From contig NZ_CAMHFP010000002.1 in NCBI RefSeq assembly GCF_946184425.1, positions 1 to 64,000 on the forward strand: DNA of 64,000 bases. The letters are read 5' to 3'. This DNA is from an uncultured Methanobrevibacter sp. GTDB lineage: Archaea; Methanobacteriota; Methanobacteria; Methanobacteriales; Methanobacteriaceae. The notes beneath the pieces were generated by a model. That model made no database searches and was not told where the DNA came from. It saw only the letters and a list, made by a program, of their open reading frames with translations. Of the stretch, positions 49,691 through 59,106 are shown piece after piece. The position numbers and the translations under genes were made by a program. Numbering within the stretch: position 1 is the stretch's first letter; each line of letters opens with the position of its first letter.

Positions 49691-50767
49691 ATGCATAACA
49701 CCAAAAGAATTTTTTATTATGATGTGCTTAGGGCATTTGCAATAATTGGAATAGTGTTCTGTCATGTTTCTACTATATTCGTTTTGACAAGTATCAATAC
49801 TCCAAATTTATATATCTCCACTTTTTATAACTGTTTTAGAGATATTTCAATACCTGTCTTTGTAATGCTTAGTGGAATTTTGCTTTTAAACAGAAAGGAT
49901 TCATTCAAAAATTTTTTTCAAAAGAGACTGTCACGTATTTTAATTCCGTTTATTTTTTGGGCAATAGTTTATGCAATATATGATTTTATTTATGTGGGTC
50001 ATGTATTTGACTGGAACGTGTTATTTAACATTTTCATTGCAAAACCCGGAACGTTAGGAGTTACATTTTGGTATATCTGGATGATTATTGTGATTTATAT
50101 TGCAATATTTATCATTAATCAGATAATTGCATATGGCAATAAAAGAATGGACGGTTTCGCTAGCAAATTCATTAATATTCTTACTGCATTTGCTATTTTA
50201 TTCATTATTTTAGATTATTTTGATGTATTTCATCTGTTTTACCGATCAATGTTGTTTTATTATTTTTCATTTTTGTCATATGTCATAATAGGATATTTTA
50301 TGGCAAACAATGATTTCATTGGAAAAAGGATTTCTGCAAAAAAGATGGTTTTAATCACTTCCATGATTGTCTTTTTTGGTTATATCTTCTATATAGTGGG
50401 TTATGTTGTCCCAACAACCAATATCAACAGTCATTTCACATATTTTGGATATTTTAATCCATTGATTGTTATTATTTCAGTCAATGCATTTTTATTTGCC
50501 AAATATCTGTCAAAAACTGATTTTTTAAAAAATATTGAAGATACTCAAATTGGTAATGTGCTTAGTTTGGTGAGCAGATATAGTTTTGGAATTTATTTGG
50601 CTCATTTCATTATATTAAAAAGAGTAATTGCCCGTTTGTTTTTCATTTCTCAAAACTTGGCTATAGCTATTCCGGTTTATGTAATTATTACAATAGTTTT
50701 GTGCATTGTAATCTTATGGATTTTAGGCAAAATTCCATATGTTAATAAGGTGTCTGGAATAAATTAA
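49691..50767 (+). CDS. Acyltransferase 3 family integral membrane protein
   Basis: The 358-residue protein has about ten hydrophobic helices. It starts with YYDVLRAFAIIGIVFCH, where Arg and His separated by ten residues form the R-x10-H motif of the acyltransferase 3 (OafA/NodX/WecH) family. VFVMLSGILL and SRYSFGIYLAHF are further family signatures. Members O-acetylate sugars or other cell-surface groups. A role in modifying surface glycans or pseudomurein is inference. It follows the Nudix gene by 10 bases. Confidence 0.82.
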   Translation: MHNTKRIFYYDVLRAFAIIGIVFCHVSTIFVLTSINTPNLYISTFYNCFRDISIPVFVMLSGILLLNRKDSFKNFFQKRLSRILIPFIFWAIVYAIYDFIYVGHVFDWNVLFNIFIAKPGTLGVTFWYIWMIIVIYIAIFIINQIIAYGNKRMDGFASKFINILTAFAILFIILDYFDVFHLFYRSMLFYYFSFLSYVIIGYFMANNDFIGKRISAKKMVLITSMIVFFGYIFYIVGYVVPTTNINSHFTYFGYFNPLIVIISVNAFLFAKYLSKTDFLKNIEDTQIGNVLSLVSRYSFGIYLAHFIILKRVIARLFFISQNLAIAIPVYVIITIVLCIVILWILGKIPYVNKVSGIN

Positions 50768-50792
50768 AAAAAATAATGGATTATAGGTTTAA

Positions 50793-51077
50793 TTATTCAG
50801 CACCTATAATTTGGATATCACTTTCTTTAACGAAATCCTTAGTTTCTAAACGAAAAGTTTTGAAGTGGCTTGATACCATATGTTCTCTCAAATAATCGAA
50901 ATTTTCCCATTTTTCAATAAATGTTATTGAGTTATCAGTTGTGGATTTTAGTAATTGATATTCGAGGTTACCATCTTCCTCAAGTGATTTTTCTATTAAC
51001 TCTTGTGAAATTTCTAATACACTTTCTTGACAGCCATCTTTTGGATATAATCTGGCTAGAACTACAATGAACTCCAT
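50793..51077 (-). CDS. Antibiotic biosynthesis monooxygenase (ABM/YgiN-like) family protein
   Basis: The protein of about 94 residues is a ferredoxin-like ABM fold: MEFIVVLARLYPKDG, then ELIEKSLEEDGNLEYQLLKS, FIEKWENFDYLREHMVSSHF. The E-x-W and H-x3-SH features are typical of this small dimeric family, which includes quinol monooxygenases and many proteins of unknown role. ATG 51077 is preferred; GTGAGAG before it acts as the ribosome site, while a GTG at 51089 would start within that site. It converges with the acyltransferase gene. Confidence 0.8.
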   Translation of the reverse strand: MEFIVVLARLYPKDGCQESVLEISQELIEKSLEEDGNLEYQLLKSTTDNSITFIEKWENFDYLREHMVSSHFKTFRLETKDFVKESDIQIIGAE

Positions 51078-51198
51078 AAATACTCTCACGATGTCGATAA
51101 AAATAGTTTTATTTTAATGATATATAAATTATTTTGAAAAGATTTTTTCATGAAACTATTTTTATACTTGAATGAAATAATATTATTATAGGTGAATT

Positions 51199-53058
51199 AT
51201 GAATAGTAATTTAAAATTTACATTTTTTTTAATCATTATTTTATTTGCAGTTGGCACGGTTCATGCTGCTGATTTTAATTCAACAGAAACAGAACAGTTA
51301 GGCTATGTCATTAATGATACTCATATTGAAACTGGCGGTTTGGGTGCAATTGAAAATTCAAGCGATTCACATTCGGTAGAAAAATCACATCCCATTATTT
51401 CAATTGATTCAAATAATATTAAAAGCAAAGATGTACTCAATATTAATTTGGTGGACAGTACAGGTAACGTTTTGAAATTTAAAAATATAACTGCAAAAAT
51501 AAACAATAAGAATTTCAAGTTGGTGACTAATTCAAAAGGAGTTGCCAAGTTAAATGTTAATCTTCCCGCTGGAAAATATAAACTGACAATTCAAACTAGG
51601 GAAGATGATAATTTCAAAGCCACTTCAAAAACATTTAATTTAAAACTATCAAAAATATCAACATCGATAATATACCAATCAAATTTTGTTTTAAATAATA
51701 ACTATTTTTATTCATTTTTAAAGGATGAGAATGGCAATGGAATCTCATCAAAAAAGATTACATTAATTTTAAACGGAAAAACATATGTAAAAAAGACGAA
51801 TGTCAATGGAAGAATTGCTATCAAAATCAAATCTTCCTCTAAAAAGCTTTCCATTTATTATAAATTCGATGGAGATGATTATTATTTCAGAACATCGAAA
51901 AAAGTAAATTTTTATGTTAATGAACATACATCACTCAACATAGGAAATTCCAAATTGATAACCGGAGGATATTTAAGAATATATCTCAAAGGTGAGGGTT
52001 ATTCCAGTTATTGGAAAAAGACAATCACAGTTACAGTAGGAAATTTAAAATTTTCCAAAAAAACAAATGCAGAAGGTATTGTAATTATCAGGCCAAATAT
52101 GGATGTGGGCAAATATAAGGTTTCAGCCAGATATGGAAAATACTATACATTTAAAATTATGTACTGCTATAAAGCAATCGCCAAGGATCCGTTGAAAGAA
52201 GTTGTTCCATTAAAAAATGGCGCTCCAGATATTGACGTCATGACTGGAAACTATGTTGGGGGAGATGGAAGCAGAACTTATATACTCACTAAATCACAGT
52301 ATATGGAAGTTTTAAAAAGGGATAGTCAATGTTTATTTTTAAAGAATAAATTAACAAAATATGTATTCTTTAAAACAAAACATTATCCAAATACCTACCA
52401 CATTCTCAATAGGGAAAAATGGAATGTAATTGAAAAAGCCATAAATGAAAAGCTTGTTGATGCAAATACTTATGGTTATTGGCCGGGCATAATAAAAGTG
52501 TCTTTAAAGGGAAGGTCATATTCATATCCTGAAGTCAGAGACTGGCAGGATACAGCATATACTTGCGGACCGACTTCATGCAGTATGTGCAGTCAGGTTT
52601 TAAAAAATTATCTGTGTGAGGCGTATATTGCCAAATATGCACATTCTACAAAGGCTTTTGGAACTTCATGCTCTGACATGAGTAAGGTATTGGAAAAGAA
52701 GAATTTCAAATGTGAATACTATTACAGAAATTCATTTGCATATGCTTTGAATGAACTTAAAAAAGGAGGATGTGCGTTGGTATTCCATGCTAGAAATCAT
52801 TATGTTGCTATATTAGATATCAGCACTAATGGTAAACTGGTATTGGTAAGCAATTCCTATGGAACTTATGATAATATTGCATCTAAATGGCTGTCTGTTA
52901 GCTATATGAAGACAAGGTATTATAAAAACTATGATGATGGGCTGATAGTTCGTTTGAATTATAATCTGAATGACAACATCAAAAATCAGATAAGTTGCTA
53001 TTATTCAAATTTTGTTCCGAACTGGGCTGCCCACAATACTCGCGAAACTGTGAGCTAA
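51199..53058 (+). CDS. Secreted cysteine peptidase of pseudomurein endopeptidase type (C71/C39-like) with Ig-like domains
   Basis: The 619-residue protein has a signal peptide ending VHAAD. Ig-like modules cover about residues 60-330, with the unit GKxYVKKTNVNGRIA, the same module type that ends the giant adhesins. Residues about 365-430 resemble pseudomurein-binding repeats (YILTKSQYMEVLKR; NREKWNVIEKAINEK). The C-terminal peptidase has WQDTAYTCGPTSCSMC with Cys456, and FHARNHYVAILD with His534. Peptidase C71 members cut the isopeptide bonds of pseudomurein, so I infer wall turnover. GGTGAATT gives the start. No phage genes are near, so it seems a cellular enzyme. Confidence 0.8.
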   Translation: MNSNLKFTFFLIIILFAVGTVHAADFNSTETEQLGYVINDTHIETGGLGAIENSSDSHSVEKSHPIISIDSNNIKSKDVLNINLVDSTGNVLKFKNITAKINNKNFKLVTNSKGVAKLNVNLPAGKYKLTIQTREDDNFKATSKTFNLKLSKISTSIIYQSNFVLNNNYFYSFLKDENGNGISSKKITLILNGKTYVKKTNVNGRIAIKIKSSSKKLSIYYKFDGDDYYFRTSKKVNFYVNEHTSLNIGNSKLITGGYLRIYLKGEGYSSYWKKTITVTVGNLKFSKKTNAEGIVIIRPNMDVGKYKVSARYGKYYTFKIMYCYKAIAKDPLKEVVPLKNGAPDIDVMTGNYVGGDGSRTYILTKSQYMEVLKRDSQCLFLKNKLTKYVFFKTKHYPNTYHILNREKWNVIEKAINEKLVDANTYGYWPGIIKVSLKGRSYSYPEVRDWQDTAYTCGPTSCSMCSQVLKNYLCEAYIAKYAHSTKAFGTSCSDMSKVLEKKNFKCEYYYRNSFAYALNELKKGGCALVFHARNHYVAILDISTNGKLVLVSNSYGTYDNIASKWLSVSYMKTRYYKNYDDGLIVRLNYNLNDNIKNQISCYYSNFVPNWAAHNTRETVS

Positions 53059-53236
53059 CACAAATATTTTGAAGATTATTCATATTTTTTTTAAAAATTT
53101 TTTTATTTTATTCTTTTAATTATTATTTTTGAATATTTTTAATTATTTGGTGATATAATAACACAATTAATATTTTTTGTAGGTTTTTTTATTTATTTCA
53201 TAATTTTTATATAAGTTATTTATAAATATATTAAGT
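53059..53236. promoter_or_regulatory. T-rich terminator zone and promoter region before mdh
   Basis: T-runs at about 53085-53125 probably end the peptidase transcript. TTTTTATATAAG at about 53206-53216 is a TATA candidate close to mdh, consistent with a leaderless or very short-leader message. Confidence 0.35.
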
Positions 53237-54193
53237 ATGGTAAAAGTTAGTATTATGGGATCAACTGGAGTGATAGGTAAAAATGTTGCATTTACCTTAG
53301 CAAGAGCTGATACAGTTGATGAAATTGTAATGTTTGCAAGACCTCAAAGTGTCGATAAGGCAAAAGGTGAAACCTTTGATATGTATGATGCTTTAGCGGC
53401 AGAGGATATTGATTGTACACTTACTCCATCATCTGATTATAATGATATTGAAGGTTCAGCTATCGTATTAATCACTGCAGGGATTCCAAGACAAGAAGGA
53501 ATGAACAGGCGTGATTTAGCTATTCCTAATGCAAAAATCGTTAAAAAATATGCAGAACAGATTGCAAATCATGCTCCGGATTCAATTATTTTAATTGCAA
53601 CAAACCCTGTTGATATTATGACAACTGTGGCTTTGAAATATTCTGGATTCGATAAAAATAGAGTCATAGGTATTGGAAATCACTTGGACTCTTTAAGATT
53701 AAAAACATATTTCTCAAAATTCATTAACATCAACAGTTCAGAAGTTCACACAAGGGTAATTGGTGAACATGGAGATCATATGGTTCCGCTTTTAAGCTCC
53801 ACCACAATTGGTGGTATTCCATTAAAATATTTCATCCAATCTGTGGATGTTGATGTCAAAAGACTTATAAAAAGACTCAGAAATGCAGGAAATACAATTA
53901 TTAGTAAAAAAGGCGCAACCGAATACGGACCGTCTTATGCGATATCAAACTTGATTTCCACTATTATTACAGACAGCCATAAGATTTTGACAGTAAGCAC
54001 ATATCTTGAAGGTGAAATTGAGGATGTTAAAGATGTTTCTTTAGGCGTTCCTGTTGTTTTGTCAAAAAAAGGAATTGCAATGATTGTTCCTATTCATATG
54101 AATGATTATGAAAAGAAAAAATTTTTGGAGGCATCTGAAATAGTAAAAGAGACAACTGATGAAGTTCTTGAAGCTCTTGATGAAAAGTGGTGA
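53237..54193 (+). CDS. mdh: Malate dehydrogenase (LDH-like archaeal type)
   Basis: The 318-residue dehydrogenase starts MVKVSIMGSTGVIGKN with the NAD(P) glycine motif. It has ITAGIPRQEGMNRRDL with substrate-binding arginines on the mobile loop, ATNPVDIMT, and the catalytic His in GEHGDHMVPL. Arg in the loop points to malate rather than lactate. In methanogens it works in the reductive branch of the incomplete TCA cycle. The downstream symporter overlaps its end, so they are likely co-expressed, which suggests linked C4-acid or amino-acid metabolism. Confidence 0.9.
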   Translation: MVKVSIMGSTGVIGKNVAFTLARADTVDEIVMFARPQSVDKAKGETFDMYDALAAEDIDCTLTPSSDYNDIEGSAIVLITAGIPRQEGMNRRDLAIPNAKIVKKYAEQIANHAPDSIILIATNPVDIMTTVALKYSGFDKNRVIGIGNHLDSLRLKTYFSKFININSSEVHTRVIGEHGDHMVPLLSSTTIGGIPLKYFIQSVDVDVKRLIKRLRNAGNTIISKKGATEYGPSYAISNLISTIITDSHKILTVSTYLEGEIEDVKDVSLGVPVVLSKKGIAMIVPIHMNDYEKKKFLEASEIVKETTDEVLEALDEKW

Positions 54194-55442
54194 TAATATC
54201 TTAAAGGATATTGTAAAAAAATGGACTGAATCTAGTTTAATTTTAAAAATTGTCATTGGATTAATCATTGGTACCATTTTAGGTGTTTGTGTTCCGCATA
54301 TAACAGTCATTGGTCTACCTGGAAAATTATTTGTAAGCGCATTAAAAGCTATTGCTCCACTTTTGGTGTTTGTTTTAGTTGCTTCAGCTATTTCAAAGGC
54401 AAGCAGTGGAATAGGCTCAAGATTTAAAACGGTCATTGTTTTATATCTGTTCAGTACCTTTTTGGCAGCAATGGTTGCAGTTACTGGAAGCTATCTGTTT
54501 CCTGTAGGAATGCACCTTTCAACAGTAAGCAATGCAACAGCACCAACAGGTCTTGAGGATGTTGTTACAAATATGCTTTTGAATGTGTTTTCAAACCCTT
54601 TAAAGTCATTGTCTGAAGGTGAATATTTGGGAATATTGTTCTGGTCTATTGTATTTGGAATTGCACTCAAATCTATTTCAGCAGACAGTACGATATCCGT
54701 TCTGACAGACTGTGCAGGTGCAGTTACTAAAATTGTAAGAGGTATAATTCAATTTGCACCTATAGGTATTATGGGTTTGGTATTTACTTCAGTTTCAGAA
54801 AGCGGTATTGGAATATTTACTCAGTATGGACAATTGATTTTATTGTTGGTGGTGTGTATAGGAACTGTGGCATTCATAACAGACCCTATTATAGCGGGAT
54901 TTGCATTAAAAAGAAACCCTTATCCATTAGTATTTAAATGTTTAAAGGAAAGTGGTATTACTGCATTTTTCTCAAGAAGTTCAGCAGCTAATATTCCGGT
55001 GAATATGGAACTTTGTGAAAAATTAGGATTGGATCGTGATTTTTATTCTATTTCAATTCCTTTAGGTTCTACAATAAATATGGAAGGTGCTGCGGTAACA
55101 ATCACAGTCATGACCCTGGCAGTATGCCATACATTAGGAATAAGCGTTTCATTACCTACAACAATAATTTTGTGTGTCATTTCCACTTTGGCTGCCTGTG
55201 GTTCTTCAGGTGTTGCTGGAGGTTCATTATTGTTGATTCCGATGGCATGTTCTTTATTCGGTATTACCCAGGATATTTCTATGCAAGCTGTTGCAGTTGG
55301 ATTTATAATTGGGGTGATTCAGGATTCTTGTGAAACAGCTTTAAACTCTTCCGGTGATGCATTATTTTCAGCAACTGCAGAATATCATGATCGGGTGAAA
55401 ATAGGGGAGGACATGAAATTTTTAGGTGAATTTGCTAAATAA
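54180..55442 (+). CDS. Dicarboxylate/amino acid:cation symporter, SstT-like
   Basis: The membrane protein of about 420 residues has eight or more hydrophobic segments and two re-entrant-loop signatures of the DAACS family: FFSRSSAANIPVNME (serine-rich hairpin) and PLGSTINMEGAAVTITV (NMDGT-like NMEG motif), plus TLAACGSSGVAGGS. These best match the serine/threonine:Na+ symporter SstT. The start is uncertain: ATG 54180 or 54159, both within mdh; a GGTGAT at 54190-54195 lies after either start. Overlap with mdh suggests coupling. Confidence 0.85.
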   Translation: MKSGDNILKDIVKKWTESSLILKIVIGLIIGTILGVCVPHITVIGLPGKLFVSALKAIAPLLVFVLVASAISKASSGIGSRFKTVIVLYLFSTFLAAMVAVTGSYLFPVGMHLSTVSNATAPTGLEDVVTNMLLNVFSNPLKSLSEGEYLGILFWSIVFGIALKSISADSTISVLTDCAGAVTKIVRGIIQFAPIGIMGLVFTSVSESGIGIFTQYGQLILLLVVCIGTVAFITDPIIAGFALKRNPYPLVFKCLKESGITAFFSRSSAANIPVNMELCEKLGLDRDFYSISIPLGSTINMEGAAVTITVMTLAVCHTLGISVSLPTTIILCVISTLAACGSSGVAGGSLLLIPMACSLFGITQDISMQAVAVGFIIGVIQDSCETALNSSGDALFSATAEYHDRVKIGEDMKFLGEFAK

Positions 55443-55556
55443 TTCATCTCTTTTTTTTAATTCTTTTTTTCTAATCCATATTAACAACTTTAATACAAAT
55501 GTTTAAAAACATTAAAAGTTATATATTTTTATATACTGTTCATTGGAGAATGAGAA

Positions 55557-56453
55557 ATGGTTAATGATAATTCTAAAATGGATGAAATTAATAGATTAAA
55601 ATCTCCTTTAAAATATAATGATTATAAGGTTTATGATAGTCATGGAAATGAAGTGAAATCTGTTGAAACATTTTCTGATTTAAAATATGTCATGGAACCT
55701 GATTCCAATATTTTAAGTGATGATGAAATCCTGGAATATGCTCCTCACTCAAAAGAGGCTTCCAAAGTCAGGCTTAAAAGGGGAGTTGGGAATAATTCTG
55801 ATGTAATGCTTGTCAATGATTCACTTCCATGGATTATCGGATTATATTATATGATTTTAATTTGCATTTCAATTCCAGTTATTTATGGAGGAAATCGCTT
55901 ATCAATGTTTTTAATATTGATATTGGTTATTCTTCCTTTGATTTATCTGTATTATATTTTCAATTTAAAACAATATGAGGATAAAAGCAGTAAAAAACTA
56001 ATCAATAAATCCAGATTCAGTAATTCAACAATTTCAGAAATCAAAACAGATGAAGGACTTCAATCTCTAAAAAAATATGCGGAAGAAGTTGAAGAATTGA
56101 AAATAATTTTTGAATCAAAGGAAATTGCTGTCAGAAAATTGATTGAAAAACGTTTTGAGCCTCCTCAAATAACTTATGACAGATTTATATCTGCTATTGA
56201 TAAGTCTCATGAATTGTTTTATCATGAAGCTAATGGAGCATTAAACATAACAAAATTAGCTGTTGAAGATACTCCAAGGGTGGAAAATGAGCTTGAAAAT
56301 AAAATCAGTATTTTAAAATCAATCATTGATCAAATTGAGGATTTAACTAATGAACTGGTAATCAATATAAATTCTGATGGAAAATCCGAGGATGTAAAAA
56401 CTTTAGTGGATGATATGGAAAACCTGATAGATTCGGTTAAGGAATATAAGTAA
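55557..56453 (+). CDS. XpaC-like membrane protein with coiled-coil tail (telA cluster)
   Basis: The 298-residue protein has an acidic N-terminal region, two adjacent transmembrane helices (about 91-110 and 116-135), and a long charged helical tail from about 150 on (KYAEEVEELKIIFESKEIAVR). This is the plan of XpaC-type proteins that sit beside telA in Firmicutes; sequence similarity cannot be verified here. ATGAGAA upstream contains a GAGAATGAG ribosome site. The next three genes follow within 10 to 12 bases each, so it is the first gene of a four-gene unit. Confidence 0.55.
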   Translation: MVNDNSKMDEINRLKSPLKYNDYKVYDSHGNEVKSVETFSDLKYVMEPDSNILSDDEILEYAPHSKEASKVRLKRGVGNNSDVMLVNDSLPWIIGLYYMILICISIPVIYGGNRLSMFLILILVILPLIYLYYIFNLKQYEDKSSKKLINKSRFSNSTISEIKTDEGLQSLKKYAEEVEELKIIFESKEIAVRKLIEKRFEPPQITYDRFISAIDKSHELFYHEANGALNITKLAVEDTPRVENELENKISILKSIIDQIEDLTNELVININSDGKSEDVKTLVDDMENLIDSVKEYK

Positions 56454-56462
56454 GGGATTTAC

Positions 56463-57068
56463 ATGACAATAAAATGCCCAAAATGTGGAAAAGAACTGCC
56501 TGATGAATCTAAATTTTGTCTTGAATGTGGATGTCATATATATAATAAGAATACCTCAAAATCTGAGTCAAATTTATTTTCAAATGGTAAAATTTTTTTG
56601 ATTTTAATTTTTATAGTGTTAATTTTTGGCGGTGTTTTGATATTTTCAATGGGAGGAAGTGACAATAACCAAACAGCTGAAGATAGCATAAGCAAGGAAG
56701 CCAGTGAATTTTCATTCACTATAAGTGATGTGAATGGATATTACAGTGCTGAAAATAATAATTATTTCATATGGACTGAAGTATTATTCCAGAAAGTCCC
56801 ATCCAATCAAAAAGACTATATTGTAAAAGTGACATATCTTGATGGGAACAACACTGATATTGGTCATGAAATTGATAATCTGGCTAATATCTATTATGAT
56901 GCTGATTATGCCCTATCCGTTGGTTATCATACTTCATATAAATACATGGATATTGATTCCGTTAAAGTTGAAATAATTAAAGACGACCAAGTTATTAAAG
57001 AAGCTACTTCAAAAGTAGATAAAAATAAATTTAATTTCAATGCTCCTAAGGCAAATCAAACTAAGTGA
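56463..57068 (+). CDS. Zinc-ribbon membrane protein (telA cluster)
   Basis: The 201-residue protein begins with a zinc ribbon C5-x2-C8...C19-x2-C22 (CPKCGKELPDESKFCLECG). A transmembrane helix follows at about 43-62, then an exported beta-rich domain (SFTISDVNGYYSAENNNYF). The topology would place the ribbon in the cytoplasm and the domain outside. I do not know the exact family. It starts 10 bases after the XpaC-like gene and ends 10 bases before telA, supporting one operon. Confidence 0.65.
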   Translation: MTIKCPKCGKELPDESKFCLECGCHIYNKNTSKSESNLFSNGKIFLILIFIVLIFGGVLIFSMGGSDNNQTAEDSISKEASEFSFTISDVNGYYSAENNNYFIWTEVLFQKVPSNQKDYIVKVTYLDGNNTDIGHEIDNLANIYYDADYALSVGYHTSYKYMDIDSVKVEIIKDDQVIKEATSKVDKNKFNFNAPKANQTK

Positions 57069-57078
57069 TGGTGATATA

Positions 57079-58218
57079 ATGGCTGAATTTTCACTCGATG
57101 TAGATGAAATAAAAAATGATGTTGAAACAACTTTAAAAGAAGAAGAAGTAAAATTGGAAAATTCAAATCTTAAAGACAAGGCTAGCCAAAATGCTGTAGC
57201 TATTTTTGAAGCAGATTTTAATAATCCTGCTGAAAGGGACAGTATTCTTAAACCTTTGGAAGACTTTGGTATGGATGATATGTCCAAATCCTCCCAAAGA
57301 AATGAGCTTCTTGCCACTAGGTTTGTAGATATCAGCAAAGGTGGTCAGGATGCTGAAAATATTGGAGAAAAATTGTCAGAATTAGAAAGGCAAATGAAGG
57401 ATTTGGATCCAAGTAAAGTGGATTTCACCAAAAAAGGAGTTTTAGGAAATATCATGAATCCTGTTCGCAAATACTTCGCTAAATATGAAAAGGCTGAAAC
57501 CTCAATTTCAAATATCATACAATCTCTTGACAACAGCAGTAAAGTCCTTCAAAATGATAACGTAACTATTTCCAATGAAGAGGATAATTTAAGACAAGTT
57601 ACAAATAAACTCTTAGCGGACATTGAACTTGGTAAAAAAATGGATGATTCAATAGAAATGCAAATTCAACAGGCTGAAATGGAAGGAGTAGACCCCGAAA
57701 AAATTAAATTCGTAAAAGAAGAGATTTTATTCCCTCTCAGACAAAGAATTATGGATATGCAACAGATGATTGTTGTCAACCAGCAAGGAATCGTTTCATT
57801 AAATGTCATTAGAAGAAACAATAAAGAATTGATTCGTGGTGTAAATAGGGCTAAGAATGTAACAGTATCTGCACTCAGAACAGGTGTGATGGTTGCACGT
57901 GCACTATATGACCAAAAACTTGTGATGGACAAGATTAATATCTTAAACCAAACAACTGAAGAAATCATCGAAACAACTTCTCATATGCTTCGCCAGCAAG
58001 GAAGCGAAATCCAAAAGCACAGTGCTGAAACTATGATTTCACCTGAAGTTTTAAAAGCTTCATTTTTAGAAGCTCTTGGCGCTATTGAAGATGTAAGTAA
58101 ATATAAAGAAGAAGCCCTTCCTAAAATGAAGGAAACAATTGTTGTATTTAATGAAATGGCAAAAGACGGTCAAAAAGTTGTAGATCAAATAGAAACTAAA
58201 AACAATATGTTAAAATAG
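57079..58218 (+). CDS. telA: TelA-family (toxic anion resistance) protein
   Basis: The 379-residue helical protein matches TelA (PF05816): GVLGNIMNPVRKYFAKYEKA near residue 115, NVIRRNNKELIRGVNRAKNVTV in part (about 245-265) and ALRTGVMVARALYDQK. These are the conserved blocks of this family, which was named for tellurite resistance but whose normal role is unclear, with links to cell-envelope stress. GGTGATATA before ATG 57079 decides the start over an upstream ATG at 57040. It sits in a unit with two membrane proteins before and one after. Confidence 0.88.
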   Translation: MAEFSLDVDEIKNDVETTLKEEEVKLENSNLKDKASQNAVAIFEADFNNPAERDSILKPLEDFGMDDMSKSSQRNELLATRFVDISKGGQDAENIGEKLSELERQMKDLDPSKVDFTKKGVLGNIMNPVRKYFAKYEKAETSISNIIQSLDNSSKVLQNDNVTISNEEDNLRQVTNKLLADIELGKKMDDSIEMQIQQAEMEGVDPEKIKFVKEEILFPLRQRIMDMQQMIVVNQQGIVSLNVIRRNNKELIRGVNRAKNVTVSALRTGVMVARALYDQKLVMDKINILNQTTEEIIETTSHMLRQQGSEIQKHSAETMISPEVLKASFLEALGAIEDVSKYKEEALPKMKETIVVFNEMAKDGQKVVDQIETKNNMLK

Positions 58219-58224
58219 ATTTTT

Positions 58225-58647
58225 ATGAATGCAATTGATAAAATCAAAAAATCATGGTGGGTAATATTTCCATTCACATTTCTTTTTCCAGGAATGGGAT
58301 TATTATATATAGGCCTTAAGTTCAATAATAGAAACTGGATTGTGGAAGGAATTACCTATGAAGTTCCATGGTTTTTCTTTTTTTTATCTTCAGCGATATA
58401 TCATTCACAAGTAATATCATCATATTATGTGTGGATTTTGATTTTAACTGCTTTTATAGCTTTGGTCAGGTCAATTATGGTGGCCATTAAGCTAGCGGAA
58501 GTTTATGATATAGGTGAAAATTCAACTGCAACTCATGTAAGTTCAGGCAGTCCGATTTCCAAAGCAAAGGATGATTCAAAACTTGGTGGATGCTGTATTT
58601 GCGTTATTTTTATATTTATTGTATTTGCATTTGTTGCAATTCTTTAA
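58225..58647 (+). CDS. Small integral membrane protein (telA cluster)
   Basis: The 140-residue protein has about four hydrophobic segments, including VIFPFTFLFPGMGLLYIGLK at the start and CCICVIFIFIVFAFVAIL at the end, with a double Gly-Gly-Cys-Cys before the last helix. The first segment resembles TM2-type or small DUF membrane proteins. It starts 6 bases after telA, so it likely belongs to the same unit. The function is unknown; a role with TelA at the membrane is inferred from position only. Confidence 0.65.
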   Translation: MNAIDKIKKSWWVIFPFTFLFPGMGLLYIGLKFNNRNWIVEGITYEVPWFFFFLSSAIYHSQVISSYYVWILILTAFIALVRSIMVAIKLAEVYDIGENSTATHVSSGSPISKAKDDSKLGGCCICVIFIFIVFAFVAIL

Positions 58648-58659
58648 AGGGGATATTTA

Positions 58660-59106
58660 ATGCGTTTAATTGTTCAAAGGGTTTCAAACTCCAGTGTAAA
58701 AGTTGATGGAGAAATCGTTGGTGAAATTAAAAAAGGATTGATGGTTCTGGTTGGATTCGGACAAAATGACACTTCAAAAGAAGCAGAATATCTGGCTAAA
58801 AAATTGGTCAAGTTAAGGATTTTTCAAGATGAAAACGGACGGATGAACAGGTCCGTAATTGATATTGGTGGTAAATTACTGCTTGTTCCTCAATTTACAT
58901 TATATGCATCAACCAAAAAGAACAGACCTTCTTTTCACAAGGCATTAAGTCCTGATAAGGCAACTGAATTATTTGATTATTTTACAGAACAATGCAGACA
59001 ACACATTGGTGTTGAAACTGGTGAATTTGGTGCGTATATGAAAGTTGATCTTTTAAATGATGGTCCGGTAACAATTTTGCTTGAAAAGGAATTTGGTGAA
59101 GATTAA
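58660..59106 (+). CDS. dtd: D-aminoacyl-tRNA deacylase (DTD1, bacterial type)
   Basis: The 148-residue protein starts MRLIVQRVSNSSVKVDG and carries the two DTD1 hallmarks: PQFTLYAST, where the usual motif is SQFTL, and NDGPVT near the end (family NxGPVT with the cross-subunit Gly-cisPro). It removes D-amino acids and glycine from mischarged tRNA. Archaea typically use an unrelated DTD2, so this gene may have been gained from bacteria. Pro for Ser in the first motif is a small oddity. AAAGGGGAT precedes the start, 12 bases after the telA-cluster gene, and it could be read from that transcript. Confidence 0.88.
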   Translation: MRLIVQRVSNSSVKVDGEIVGEIKKGLMVLVGFGQNDTSKEAEYLAKKLVKLRIFQDENGRMNRSVIDIGGKLLLVPQFTLYASTKKNRPSFHKALSPDKATELFDYFTEQCRQHIGVETGEFGAYMKVDLLNDGPVTILLEKEFGED

